64,000 bases of DNA. Source: Azolla caroliniana. Its lineage: Eukaryota; Polypodiophyta. The DNA lies in assembly GCA_043228905.1 (NCBI GenBank), contig JBHGNT010000004.1, positions 3,162,001 to 3,226,000 on the forward strand, given 5' to 3'. The translations under genes were made by a program, and so were the position numbers. Numbering within the stretch: position 1 is the first letter of the stretch; the number at the start of each line of letters is the position of its first letter. This document shows, one piece after another, positions 47,971 to 59,560 of this stretch. The notes beneath the pieces are model-generated. The model made no database searches, was not told the DNA's origin, and saw only the letters and a program-made list of their open reading frames with translations.

Positions 47971-49392
47971 CTAAACATCGTACGCCCAAATGTGATAGTA
48001 GCCCAAAAAACTCTCTCCAGAACAATGCACCAACACCACTTTGTCTCCATTACAGTAGTGGATGCATGGAATGGTGATCTGAAGAGCAAAACAGAATGCG
48101 TTAAAGAATCATTCAGTTCATTTACCAAATTTCTCTAGTTTTACTCCCATGCAACACCAGAAGTGAAATACGAATCATTTGAATGGAGCATAATTGATTC
48201 GGATAAATATGTATGATTGAAGCAAAAAAACACAAAGCTGCAATGAATGATGAAGTGCCATTGTTGATAGTGCGTTCATAAAATTCAACTTTCCAATCCA
48301 GAAGCCAAAATCATTGTCGTATAGGCCATGTTAAACCATATAACATCAGAAACACTAGCCAATGTGGCCATGATACTCAGGTAAGATATGGTACTGCATA
48401 AAAAATGTGGAGTAACCAGAAACCATTCTGAACGGTGGAGCACAAGACCTCTCAAAGCTGCCTTCTTCTTTTTCTTCTTTTTCTTCTTGGTCTTCTACTG
48501 ATATCCATACACATGCAGGTTTTTGTCAAGACCTGCCAAATAAAGGGAGCAAACATGTATTGAGATTAATGAACATACAATTTCGTAACTCAAAACAGAA
48601 CCAGAAATTTTAGGGTTTTGCTATGGCATCTCAAAACACTATAACCCCCAAAAAGCAACAACATCAGATATTTAAGCCTAAACTCCAACACCTCTTCTCA
48701 GTGCACACCATGTTCAAGACTCTATTTTCACTTCCATAAAGCCTAAATCCCAACATCTGCATCTCTCTCGTAATCCCAAAACCCCAACATAAGGACATTC
48801 AAGGCATGTGCAAAGATATAACAAAACCCTAAAATATTCCAAATTTTGATGTGAGTGCATTCTGGTATAAACCCTAAATTGCAGTAAATATAAGATACAT
48901 CAATTCATGTACTCTAAGTTTTCTAAGGTTGATCAGGACTATGGCATTGTATAAACCCTATAATGTAAATGTCAGTGCATGAGGATGTTGAAGACGATGG
49001 CCAGAATCAGAACCCTAAACTCTCAACTCTTACCGCAGAAGGATGCAATAAGAACTAAAACACACTTGAACCTGAAACATATACACTCATACGGATTTGT
49101 GCATAAACATCAGTCTTCAGGAAAGCACGGAAGAAGTGAGAGAATTCCAAAACCCAAATTCTAATTTTTATAACTCTAAATCATAACACCTAAACTGGAA
49201 AAACCACACCCTAGATCTTAAGGACTAAATCCTAAACCATGGGCAAAGATTTACACCCAAAATCCTTAACTTAAACACTAAACCCCAGCCAAGCATTAGG
49301 AAACTCAAAACCCTGCCACACCCCCCACACACCACTAGCAAACTCACTCGAATAGGAAGCGAAATCATCATGCAGATTTGGATTGGCCTTGC
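47971..49392. other. 3' flank of the 189-aa gene; source of the copies at 13.57-14.0 and 35.6-36.0 kb
   Basis: The left third matches 35.62-36.03 kb, and 48880-49310 matches 13571-14010. Between them, 48340-48560 holds a CTT-rich stretch that on the minus strand follows a possible splice acceptor (CAG at about 48531) and could be a last non-coding or unrecognised exon. No protein family was recognised. Confidence 0.6.
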
Positions 49393-49962
49393 TTACTTAT
49401 GAAAGCTCTTCGATATGTCACCATAGACTCTGGCAACAGCAGTCAAAACAGCAGGAGTCGCAGCGGCAGCAGTCCGCAGAAAAGCCCCAGCAGCCACTCC
49501 TGAGAGGAAGACCTGTGGAACCTCGGGTTTCGAATCAAGTTTCGCTTCGATGAGGTGGATGCGGTGTGCGGCCACATCCATCTGCGCAGCCGTGCTGCGA
49601 AAGGATTTCTCCAGAGACATGAGGCGCTGCATTGGGTACAGAGAGCGATGGAGGGCCGCCTGCAATTCCTCTATGACCTTTTCGCTGGCTTGCTCCTTCT
49701 CCATACCTAGGGCAACGTATCTATCGATAAGCTCTGAAGGTTTAGGGAAAGAAGGTGGATGTGCAGAAGAGGATGAAGAAGAAGAAGAAGAAGAAGAAGA
49801 AGAAGAAGAGGGAGAGTTGCTCTTGGAGCTGTTGTTCTTGTTGTCTTTTCCATAGCTGCCAGGGGAAGGAAGCTCTGGCAAGGCCATGGAGGAGGAGGAG
49901 GAGCCCTGTTTAAGCTTCTGCTTCTCCTTTACACTCATTCTTTCCTCTTCTTTCCTCTTCAT
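49393..49962 (-). CDS. Ser-rich protein of unknown function, 189 aa, intronless
   Basis: One uninterrupted frame, ATG at 49962 to the stop at 49393. Residues 1-20 are Lys/Glu-rich. Residues 20-70 are Ser/Pro/Asn-rich with a run of about 15 Ser, encoded by a GAA-type microsatellite (49763-49810 on the plus strand). Residues 75-145 look helical: PSELIDRYVALGMEKEQASEKVIEEL..., and LMSLEKSFRSTAAQMDVAAHRIHLIEAKL. The tail SGVAAGAFLRTAAAATPAVLTAV is small and hydrophobic, possibly a membrane-contacting helix. I do not recognise the family. The complex, non-repetitive C-terminal half and normal codon use support a real gene. Later Met codons (residues 9 and 26) could also serve as starts. Confidence 0.75.
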   Translation of the reverse strand: MKRKEEERMSVKEKQKLKQGSSSSSMALPELPSPGSYGKDNKNNSSKSNSPSSSSSSSSSSSSSSSAHPPSFPKPSELIDRYVALGMEKEQASEKVIEELQAALHRSLYPMQRLMSLEKSFRSTAAQMDVAAHRIHLIEAKLDSKPEVPQVFLSGVAAGAFLRTAAAATPAVLTAVARVYGDISKSFHK

Positions 49963-49984
49963 GAGAAGAAGAGATGATGAGGTT

Positions 49985-50002
49985 CATGATTTATATATGT
50001 AT
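49985..50002 (-). promoter_or_regulatory. Possible TATA box of the 189-aa gene
   Basis: On the minus strand 'acatatataaatcatg' lies about 28-40 bp before the chosen ATG. This is close, so the 5' UTR would be very short unless a Met further in is used or a TATA further upstream ('gtctatatagatac', about 50003-50016) is the functional one. Confidence 0.35.
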
Positions 50003-50054
50003 CTATATAGACTATAAGGAGTAAAGATAAACCCATGGGTATTAACTGAACCAG

Positions 50055-50660
50055 GTTTCTCGGTTTGGGTTTGGTTTTGGGTTTGAACTTTTCTTCTGGT
50101 TACTTCCCTCAGGTTTTAGGGTTTAGGGTTTGATAATGAGGGGTTCAGTCATTATTAACCTTCGTATTCTCGCAGATTTCGATTTATATATTCTCAATGA
50201 CAAGTGACCACATGGGTTTGGCCCTTGGGTTTGAACTTTTTGTCCCATCCCTCAGGTTTTAGGGTTTAGGGGTTGATAATGAGGGGTTCAATCATTATTA
50301 ACCTTTGTATTCTCGCAGATTTTGATTTATATATTCTCAATGACAAGTGTCCACATGGGGTTGGGTTTGAACTTTTTGTCCCATCCCTCACGTTTTAGGG
50401 TTTAGGGTTTGATAATAAGGGTTCAATCATTACTAACCTTCGTATTCTCAAAGATTTCGATTTATATATTCTCAATGACAAGTGAACACATGGGTTTGGG
50501 TTTGAACTTTTTGTCCCATCCCCCAAGTTTTAGGTTTTAGGTTTTAAGGTTAAGGGCTTCATAATGAGGGGTTCAATCATTAACCATTGTATTCATGATC
50601 ACGAGTTTGGGTCTTGAGCTCTCGGAGATTTCGATTTATATACTCTCAATGAAAAGTGAA
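50055..50660. repeat. Four diverged tandem units of about 145 bp with telomere-like words
   Basis: Each unit has 'gggtttgaacttttt', 'gttttagggtttaggg' (or a variant), 'gataatgaggggttca', 'tattctcgcagatttcgattt' and 'tatattctcaatga'. Units start near 50080, 50228, 50366 and 50502. The third word matches the plant telomere repeat TTTAGGG by two units at most, so it is not a telomere array. Confidence 0.9.
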
Positions 50661-52521
50661 CATAATGAGGGGTTTCCTTCAAACCTAGCCCTAACCCAAT
50701 TATCATTGGTTTTGAGTTTTGCACCCTTGTTGTCATTAGTTTCAAGTTTTCATCATCAATCCATGATCAAATATAGTGATTCTTAAACCAAGAAACAAGA
50801 CTCATGTATCATCATGAGCTTGACTTGATATTCTATTGTAAGGGATTTATTCGCTTTCTCGGCATTTACACTTATGTGATTCAATGATCTCAAAAAATGT
50901 AAATGAAGAGATGTCTTTGAGCTGACTTCATGAGACCTTCACAAGTCTTGATGATCTCAAGTTCTTGCCCATATAATGATCCTCCTTTTCGCATTACAGT
51001 GACAAAACGGTCATCAAAATTCTTCAAGGATTTACTTTTGTTATGAAGACACCCTTGTCATCACATTCGAATAAGCTTACACATTAAAAATGTATAAAAT
51101 GATCTAATATATCCATAAGTTTTATTTTAATTGACTTTCAGATCATAATTATCGCTAGTTGATATGAGAGAGATCCCTACTTTACAAATGCTTACCTCAA
51201 CGGTAGTTTGATTTCAATCCTTCAATAATTCTTCATCCAAACAACCGACTATCATAGTTTTATTCCAACCTTGAATCTGACTTTGTGGATCAATTTTACA
51301 ATGTTCTATGGAACTAGCTTAAGTTCAATGCTTCAATCGAAACAAAAATAGAATTAATGAAAGCACCTATTCATGAACCAATAACAGTTAACACACACAT
51401 TCTCCAATAAAGAATACTTTAATTAGAAACGCATATTACAATCCCAAATATACTAACTCAAAGATCTACACCAACTTATACAGCAAACCCCTCCATTTAA
51501 GGTTCTCAAAAATAGTATGTAAGATCACATCATAAAAAATTAGTGTCTCATTACAACAATAAACATTACACAAACCCTCTTATGGAGGTAATCTAAACAA
51601 TGGGTCTTGATTCAATTATCTCAAGTTCAACTCAAGTGTAAATGAGCAAATGTCTTTCTCGACTTCGTGAGGATACCTCCGGTTATCAAGACCCAGCCAT
51701 GTTAAATTTACACATAAAACAATGTACAGATTGATGTAATATACACATATTTTTAGTTTAATTGGCTTCCAGACCATAATGGTTAGTTGATCTGGGACAG
51801 ATTCTTATTTTATAAATGCTTACCTCAACAAGCAGTAAATTTATCTAAAAGCCTTGAGTAGTTTAATCTCAGTCCGACAATTCTTCATCCAAACCAACCT
51901 GTGAAAATCCCCTAGTCATCTAGTACATGCATGTTTCAAGAAGTGCTCAACCATCTTGCATCAATAACAACTTTGAATCTGATTTAGTGGATCTCTTTTA
52001 CAAAGTTCTCAAGAACTAGCTTGAGTTCAATGCATCAATCGAAACAAAAATGGAATTTACAAAACCATCAATAACCAATAACAGACACACTTTCTCCAAT
52101 CCACAATACTCTAGTTAGGAAAGAGCACTACAATCCCAATTAGACATCAACTTATACTGCAGACCTCTCCATTTAAGGTCCTGAGAAACAGTATGTAAGA
52201 TTACATCATAAAAATTTAGTGTCTCATTACAGCAAACCTTGATTACTCAATGCTAACTGTAATGATTTCTCTTCTTAATATCCTTGCAAATCAAGGAAAC
52301 AAATATCTGATTTTAAATCAATCTGCATCAAAATCTGTGTTTTTCTGAAACTTGGGACACGTTATATGCCCATGACTTACACTCACTTGCGTTTACTGTT
52401 GTTCTATGTACATGTTATATGCCCATGACCCTAACTGGAAAGAACCCATGCTTAATTCTAATGGGAACGCGAGTGGCAACTACACAATACCACGTAAAGC
52501 TTTTGGTTAAGCTTAGTTTAC
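50661..52521. repeat. Intergenic with a diverged direct repeat pair
   Basis: About 51070-51545 and 51695-52235 share 'aaatgcttacctcaac', 'agttcaatgc(a/t)tcaatcgaaac', 'catttaaggt' and 'cataaaaa(a)ttagtgtctcatta'. A related piece (50890-51080) also resembles the window end (63830-64000). No gene; family unknown. Confidence 0.65.
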
Positions 52522-55500
52522 TCAAATCTCAAGTAAATCATCATATATGACAGGTGCTCGTACTCGTTCTGTAACCGAAGGTGCCTTTTTTTGGGGAACC
52601 TCATGCATTACTACATCATCACCATTCATCACCAAATCCTTAGAGATTGGTCCACATTTCGAAGCCTTCACGCTTTGAGCCCAAGCACATACTGCCTCAG
52701 TATATGAACGTGAATTCTCAGGCTCTAATTTGGAACGAACAGAATCCATCTGCCCTTTCTGAAATGGCCATAATGTCACTTCGGTCTTGTTCACAAGAAG
52801 TGATGGATTTTTCACTTGAGATGCTTGACTCTTCACTGGAGGTAATGGAGAAGCACATGATCCATTCTCCACTGTTCGTCTCCGCTTCGTTGCAGGTTGT
52901 TCATCAATATCCATGCGATCTTCATCAACCTTCCTCTTCCGAAGCTTCTGCTATCACACCAAATATATAAGCATTCCTACCCATTAGCATTTATAAAAAC
53001 AAAGGAAAAACTATAAAATTTCTAAATATGTCCCTTAATGTTCTTATTAATTGTTTCTGTGCCCGTATGGTTTTTGGTTCCCCAAAAACCCTAGGAAGAA
53101 CAATACAACATATGGTTTCTTGCTTGACAACGGATTTCTGCCCATTCCCAACTGAAATTAAATGCATAATAGGCCAATTAAGTGCAATGTCATGTACAAT
53201 GCTAATGAATAGAAGCTAATCTCACTTCTATTGATAATTAATTGGACGGTTATATCCTCGCTAACCGTGATTACAGGACCACCTCTCTGTTGATCATGAT
53301 TACTGGGCAATCAACGTCTACTAATTATGATAACTTGGGCATTAGGCTCTCTGCTAATCATAACTCATCATAATTAATTTGGTTTCTTCACAAAAAGTAA
53401 TTACCTGTAATTTACAAGCAGTAACTATGTGTGACATAGGGAGATCAACAAAACACACGTGGGATCTTGCTCGTCAATGGATTTCCGCACCTTCACTACA
53501 GAAATTAAATGCATAGTAGGCAATTAAGTGCAGTGTTAGTTACAATGCTAATTCAGAGAAGCTAATCACTCTTCCAATGATAATTAATTGGACAGTAATA
53601 TCCTTGCTAATCGTGATTACTTGAGCACCTCTCTGTTGATCATGACAACTGAGTAATCAGTCTCTGCTATTTATGATTACTTGCATGATAGTCTCTGTTA
53701 ATCAAAATTCATCATGGTTATTAGCTTTTCTCCCAAAAATTAACTGCCTGTATTTTACAAGCAGTATTTATTGGTGAGAAAGGGATTTGCCAGAAAATCA
53801 AAAGATAATGGCATCTTAGGAAGTATTAATAAGCATAAGAGCATAACACTGTCTCCCTTAAAAGTAACCAAAACAAACAAGACTAAGTTTACATTCCACC
53901 TGTATATCTTTTGCTGATGCCATTACGGCCTTGTACTCTTCCTTGTACCGAGCCCTCAGCACATTCCACAGAACCCCTCCTGGTGTTCTTCGCCTCCTGC
54001 CGTCAACAGTCATCTGACCACCATGTGCTTCAATTGTGTCAACCTGCACTCATGGAGTTCCATTGTTCCCATTAATGGAGATTTGGATAAATATAAAATA
54101 CTTGATGTAATTCAATCATATCGAGTACCATTACACTCCATATGCACAATTGATATTAGAAAGCAGCCATATAAAGTAGCACTATGTTATACAATAGAGA
54201 CTAGAATCTAATCATATCAAGTAATATTTCTGGAATAGGCTTAATTTCTCAGCACACTGAGAATAATACACATCATTGTTAAATGCAGAATAACACAATA
54301 AAGCATACGTTTTGGGTTTCAGGTTTACCAATCCCATAATTTTGGGTTAGGTATTTTATTTCTATTTGATCACCAAAATGTGGCCTCTCGGCGACCTCCC
54401 AAAATACATCTATTAGCAGGAAAACTTCTTGGACAGTATGAAAGCGTGCAACTAACAGAAGTACTAAGAATGCCCAAATTCAGTTTTGTACCTACTTGTT
54501 ATAGGATTCAAGAGGTTCCAGATAAACAAAGATGAACTTGTTTTATATTTTTTAAACAAAATTTTGAACTTTTCAAAAATCTGTCAGGCTTTCCAAACAA
54601 GAACTTTTCAAATGGAAAACTGTTTTAAACCCATATTTTTGTTAAGCTAACTTCAATTACATCCTAATCAGGGAGCAATTATGAATAGGGAATGTTCACT
54701 AAAGAAGAAAGTGCATGTCCCCCTTTCTTTCATTATGCTACAATTCTAAACATCTGATTGACTGAACTCACTTAAAATCAAAATACGTACATTATATATG
54801 AATGGAGGTACTGTACCTCTCGCACCAGCTCCTTCAGCACATCAAATCCTAATCTTTCAATTGCAGCCTCAATAAGGAAAATCTTAGGCTCTTTAAGACG
54901 TCGACAAAGTTTAAAGATAAACCTTCTGCAACCATAAAGAATCAAGGCTTGTTGTTAGAAAGTCAAGTCATTGATCTAATGAAATATGTGAAACTAAACA
55001 ATGTTCATAAACAGTACTTGCTAGCACCAGGGCCTTCTTCATAGTTGTTAGGGCCAGGGCCTTTTCCTTCTTTGCGCTTTTCCTGGCATCTCTTTTTCTT
55101 TTTCTTCTTTCTTTTTGTATCCAGTGCTTTCTTTGTCTTTTGAATGACAATGTCAACATCGTTATCAGTGAAACGATGATCGCAACCTGAGAAAGAAAAA
55201 ATGGAAATAAGGAGAATGAGCCAAGATCTCTCTTTCTAAAGTCACAAATTCTTATTTGCAAAAAAAAAAATGGTTGCATGAAAATTTGAATGAAATGTAA
55301 GCAAGGAGGAATTTGAAATCTGAAAATAAGTTATTTTGTCAAAATTTATTTTGCCAAAGTTGGTCTCTATGTTTTGGCAGGTTCTCTATGTTTCAAGTTC
55401 ACAATTGAGATGTGATTTTCTGAATTCACAAGTGCAATGATGCAAGCTTTTGCCTTTTCTTTTTTCATACACAAGCCTACTGGTAAGAGATATTTGTTTA

Positions 55501-55647
55501 TTCTTTATTGACGATCAGACCTTGGGATCAAAAAAACTATTTTTCTAGATGTTCCTGGGGATGTATGTGATGTGAGAGCTGAACCAATGACCTTGTCCCT
55601 GCAGAGAATAATCTTTACCACTCACTATCTCTATCGCTATCTCTAAA

Positions 55648-55709
<62 letters not shown>

Positions 55710-56136
55710 GTATTTTATATTTTAGTTTGTTGTTCTCAGAGGTAAGACAACTTTTTCAAATGTAATATCTTGTTTTGATCTCATAGGCCATTTCCGTCTT
55801 CTAAAAGTCATTAAAATTGTTTGCTTTCCTGGTTTTCTTTCTAATAGTAAATAAACCAGAAGGAATTTCAATATCTAATTGGGGGCCACCTGAAGGTGAA
55901 GCAATTTCTCCTTCTTCTAATACAGGAGGAGGAATGTCGATGGAAAGCTGAGATGAATGGCCAGGAAGAGGAGGATGAGGAGAGGGTGCAACAGCTAGTG
56001 TGGAGGCGATGGCGACAGAGATCTTTTGGTCATCTGCTTCTTCATTATCATCATTAGGCTCTTCTTCTTCGTAATCACTGAGCTCATCGCAGTCCTCCTC
56101 TGCGCTCTCCAGGATAGCATCCAGCCCCAACTCCAT
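52522..56136 (-). CDS. PHAX: PHAX-like phosphorylated adaptor for RNA export
   Basis: Family role: in animals PHAX bridges capped U snRNA and the export receptor; plant proteins share the RNA-binding domain. Five exons on the minus strand: 56136-55857, 55186-55018, 54925-54817, 54043-53900, 52947-52522. They sum to 1128 nt, 375 aa plus stop, all GT-AG. Residues 1-93 are very acidic (EEDCDELSDYEEEEPNDDNEEADD). A basic Lys run, a likely nuclear signal, lies at about 115-130. The PHAX domain spans about 150-230: KRFIFKLCRRLKEPKIFLIEAAIERLGFDVLKELV, then VDTIEAHGGQMTVDGRRRRTPGGVLWNVL, where GG and RRRTPGGV are the family signature. The C-terminal exon carries KRKVDEDRM and KRRR basic clusters. 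Intron 4 holds a 348-bp tandem duplication, and intron 1 a (CT)n run. Confidence 0.93.
53095..53800. repeat. Tandem duplication inside PHAX intron 4, period about 348 bp
   Basis: 'gaaattaaatgcata' at 53154 and 53502, then parallel 'ggcaattaagtgcag'/'ggccaattaagtgca', 'gataattaattggac', 'cacctctctgttgatcatga' and 'ttacaagcagta'. Both units are diverged. The intron keeps its borders. Confidence 0.9.
55648..55710. repeat. (CT)n microsatellite in PHAX intron 1
   Basis: About 30 CT units with one TTT interruption near 55687. On the sense strand of PHAX it is (AG)n, so it is not the polypyrimidine tract of the intron. Confidence 0.95.
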
Positions 56137-56749
56137 AACACTATACCAAGCCTTCTCTGCCCCTGCCTCTGCCTCTGAGTCTTTATAGGAGCGTGCTTAT
56201 TGCTTCATAATTTGGTTACCTGTACACACACTACTTAGCAATATGCATAGATATATACATATGTGTGTGTTTTATTAAGAGAAGACAAAAAGAAGGTGCC
56301 TTATGAAATTTCACCACAATTTTGCTACCATTACCTCAGACATGTACAGGTGTTTTTATTAACACATCTACTAATGAACATAAAAAGAAAGAGAAGCAGA
56401 TGGCTAGATGACCAGATGGACATGTGTAGGTTTACCCAACGGATCTCTAGTGTCTTCTATATTTGAGTCATGTGTAGTTGCATCTTTTCATATTTCCTAT
56501 GATACACTCTCTGCGAAAAGAGCAAACAGATGAGATTCTATCAAGTATTGCTCCATATAGCATATCATCCCAAACGTATTAAATTGGACTGGAAATAATA
56601 TTGATCCATATTATATACAGTTATATATCTATCACGAATGATAGTGGCCAAAAAAATGCCCAAATTAGTAAGTTGGTCCCAGCGTAGTAAACCTTCAAAG
56701 TGCAATGCTTGAAGGTTTGCGTCGTGTAGTCCCCCTTGGGGAAAACTCG
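56137..56749. other. Upstream of PHAX, nothing further recognised
   Basis: Should hold the PHAX promoter and 5' UTR. A pyrimidine-rich run on the plus strand (about 56150-56185) lies just above the ATG. No gene. Confidence 0.5.
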
Positions 56750-56801
56750 ATTTAACGTCAAATGTATTGACCACATACATTTGACTTTAAATTGAGTTTC
56801 A
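56750..56801. repeat. Short inverted repeat (about 24-bp arms)
   Basis: 'aaaactcgatttaacgtcaa' (56750 on) pairs with 'ttgactttaaattgagttt' (to 56801), leaving a loop of a few bases around 'ttgaccacat'. It abuts the left end of the inverted-end element at 56.80 kb. Confidence 0.8.
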
Positions 56802-58152
56802 AGCAAGCAGTCCTGCTTAAAACTCGGTCAGGACTCATTGAGTATTCATTAGGCGAGATCCTTCTTTCTCACGAACTTTCGGGGTGTACACTTTGGTGGG
56901 TCTTATTGCTTTTCTACATATAAATTACATCATTCCCGAAGTCCATGACTGACCGACTAAATCCAGTGTTGCTGCATCTTTGTTTTACTGTGGGAAGACC
57001 GTGTCCAAGTGAATCTACTCTCGATCAACTAAGGAAAACTAATGACAGCCATGGCATTGTGGTTCGGTAATGAAAAAGAAGAAGAAGAAAGTACTACCCC
57101 TGAGTTCAGGAGCTCAAGTACCACCAGTATGTATTGATAGTATGGATATGAGTACAACTAGTTCGCCATCATGCAGTCAGACGCCATGCGAAACCATTGC
57201 TTCGTCATAGTGAAGCGAATGTGCTTAGAGTTGCAGAAAACACGAGTTGCGATGTCAATCTGGCTTCTAGGAAAGCGAATGAATCAGGTAAAACTTATAC
57301 TCTCTTTATATGTCAGATCATGACTCTCTCTCTCTCTTCTCTCATCAATAAATGCCATCCCGGGGCAGTCCTGAAGGTGCAATCTCATCATTGACTTAAA
57401 CCCTTGTATTTATTATAGGAAACAGCGTAGTTCTATTCATGGTTATATCTTATAGGGGTTGGAAGCTAGTTGATCACTTTCAATTTGTGCTCCAGTTAGG
57501 AATCGGCTTAAGCGGTTTGGGAGTTTCCAAACTTGAACCGAACTAGTTCCTAAACCAAACCAACGAAACCAAACTGGTTTAATGGCTCAGGTTAGTCTTG
57601 AGCCGATCGAAGCCATTGACGATTCCTACTTGCAAGGTATGTTGAGCTCATAGTAACAGCATCCAAAGGCACTAAGGTTGTCAACGAGCACTGCCAACAT
57701 AAAAATCAGATTGAGATTTTGGGAGCTGGAGCACAAATTGTATAACCATGAATAGAAGGTGTTGGCTATAATAATACGAGGGTTGAAGTCGATATCATTA
57801 GCTACGATTGGTGGAGTAGCCATAAATGCTTCCATACGATGTCAAATGGTGAATGGCAAATGGTTCCATCCAAAGGCTCAAGGGAATGGTGATGAGCCGG
57901 AGCAAATTTCTACCTTACCTTTGTGGTCAGAAGGCTGGAAATTAAGGTGGCATACAACAATTTGTTAAGATGAACTTCCTCCGATTTTAGTTGGTTGGTC
58001 ATGGACTTTGGGAATTATGTAATTTGTATGCAGAAAAGCAATAAGACCCACTAAGTTCAAGTGTACACCCAGAAAGTGGATGAGAAAGAAGGAACTCCCT
58101 TAATGAACGATCAATCAGTGACAACCGAGTTTTAAGCGGGCTTGCTTGCTTG
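56800..58152. mobile_element. 1.35-kb non-autonomous element with inverted ends of about 170 bp
   Basis: 56801-56970 is matched, in reverse complement, by about 57990-58150: 'caagcaagca', 'gcttaaaactcggt', 'ccttctttctca', 'gggtgtacact', 'gtgggtcttattgctttt', 'aaattaca' and 'aagtccatgac'. The middle (57000-57990) has no transposase-like frame. It holds a nested inverted piece (57395-57475 against 57720-57800) shared with 39.18-39.24 kb. This looks like a non-autonomous DNA transposon or foldback element; superfamily and target duplication not determined. Confidence 0.7.
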
Positions 58153-58199
58153 TAACTAGCCCAAAGAAAATTAGATATTTAGCTGAGACATCAATCAAC

Positions 58200-58415
58200 G
58201 AGCCAAATATTACATTGCAGCACGGTCCTTACCCTAGTGGCAAGTTGTTACACAACTAACCCTCCGTCTTGAGTTTAAAACTCAATTTTCTCACCTCTCT
58301 ATTGCTCCATACATATCCTCTTAATTTATTAGATGCCACTGTGGAATGTATGGGTTTGAACCCATGACCTCTTGGTCTCCATAGGGCAACCTTACCAACA
58401 AAGCTACATCCATCT
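58200..58415. mobile_element. tRNA-derived (SINE-like) remnants
   Basis: On the minus strand 58410-58345 reads 'gtagctttgttggtaaggtt', later 'gaccaagaggtcatgggttc' and 'aaaccc'. This has box A-like and box B-like words spaced as in tRNA genes, but no closed cloverleaf. On the plus strand 58215-58290, 'ttaccctagtggcaag' and 'gagtttaaaactcaa' look like a second, weaker head. Typical of decayed plant SINEs; not functional tRNA genes. Confidence 0.45.
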
Positions 58416-58459
58416 CTTTCGTCTATCCCCCTCTCTCTCTCTCTACTTCTTAACTAACA

Positions 58460-59560
58460 ATTAACAAAAAGCCTACAAAAGGAAAAGCAAGGGGAAATTT
58501 TCATTTCTTCTTCTTCTTCTATTCGAACCAAAAGCAATCAAGAAACACGGACAGAGAAGAAAAACCCAACAAAAGTAGAAAGCAACGACAAATTTTAGGG
58601 TTTCTGAATCTGCCTGTCTCTCTTTCTTTCTCTTTTTTAATAATGATTCATCATCATCATCATTATCATCGCCTTCTTCTCTTCTGAGCTCAATCATCAT
58701 CACCAACACCAGCACCGCCATCATCAACGTCATAATGAAGGAAATGTCAAAAGTTTCTCTTTTCAGGGCTTCTCAATTGTTTCCAGTTATTGTTTTTCTT
58801 CTTCGTTTTCTTCTTCTTCTTCTTCTTCTTCTTCTTCTTCTTCTTCTTCTTCTTCTTCTTCTTCTTCTTCTTCTGCTGCTGCTTCTTCTTCTACTTCTTC
58901 TTCTGCTGCTGCTGCTTCTTCTTCATCATCATTATCATCATTATCGTCAATGACATCATGAAGGAGATAATAGTTCAGTCTTGCAGGATGGTTAAAGTAT
59001 TGCTTTATTGAATAGCATCAATCTCATATCCCATCCACGAGTATCACTTTGGCATAATAGCTATTCAAATCTATGAAGTATAGACTCATCGCATACATTC
59101 CACTTATTCGCCAATGGGACATTAATACCAAATTATTTAAGCTTTGCACCATTTGTAATGATTCTCCCCTTGTATGTAAAAGTGGTACAATGTCTCAGCT
59201 GTGTTGCCTTTATTGATTTGACAGAAAATGGCCTATACATAGCATCAAAAGTACATGAGCATAAAATAATCAACTTACTTCCATAATAACTCTTAGTGTA
59301 ACAAAATGATTGATAGTTGAAAGTTTGGTCTAATGCATGCGTGACCAAGCGCTTGTTTGTGATGATGTTCAGCCATGTGCTAATCTTTCATTCCACGATA
59401 AAAAGTGAGTAAAGAATCTTGTTATCGGTACATGTAAGATTCTCAAGTCAAATATATGTAATTTTTGTCATTGAAAGATCTCTGGCATAGATCGATCCAG
59501 AATGGAGAGGACTCTGAAGCAAGAGAAGCATTTGTGATGACAGGATATAATGGCATTTAT
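58460..59560. repeat. Segment duplicated on both sides of the gypsy pair; contains (TTC)n
   Basis: The fullest of three copies (others at 22.98-23.3 and 32.31-33.17 kb). 58796-58925 is a (TTC)n/(TGC)n array of more than 30 triplets, responsible for poly-Leu and poly-Phe frames. The rest has no gene. The repeated 'agggtttctgaatctgcctg' resembles transcribed 5' leader sequence but no ATG frame follows. Confidence 0.75.

Noticed and set aside
50055-50660. Possible telomere remnant
   Set aside because: Only one or two TTTAGGG words per 145-bp unit; the unit, not the heptamer, is repeated.
58330-58410. Functional tRNA gene
   Set aside because: Box-like words are present but no complete cloverleaf with acceptor pairing can be drawn; better explained as a SINE trace.
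58735-59011. Plus-strand frames with long Leu or Phe runs
   Set aside because: They are translations of a (TTC)n array; three frames are open for the same reason.
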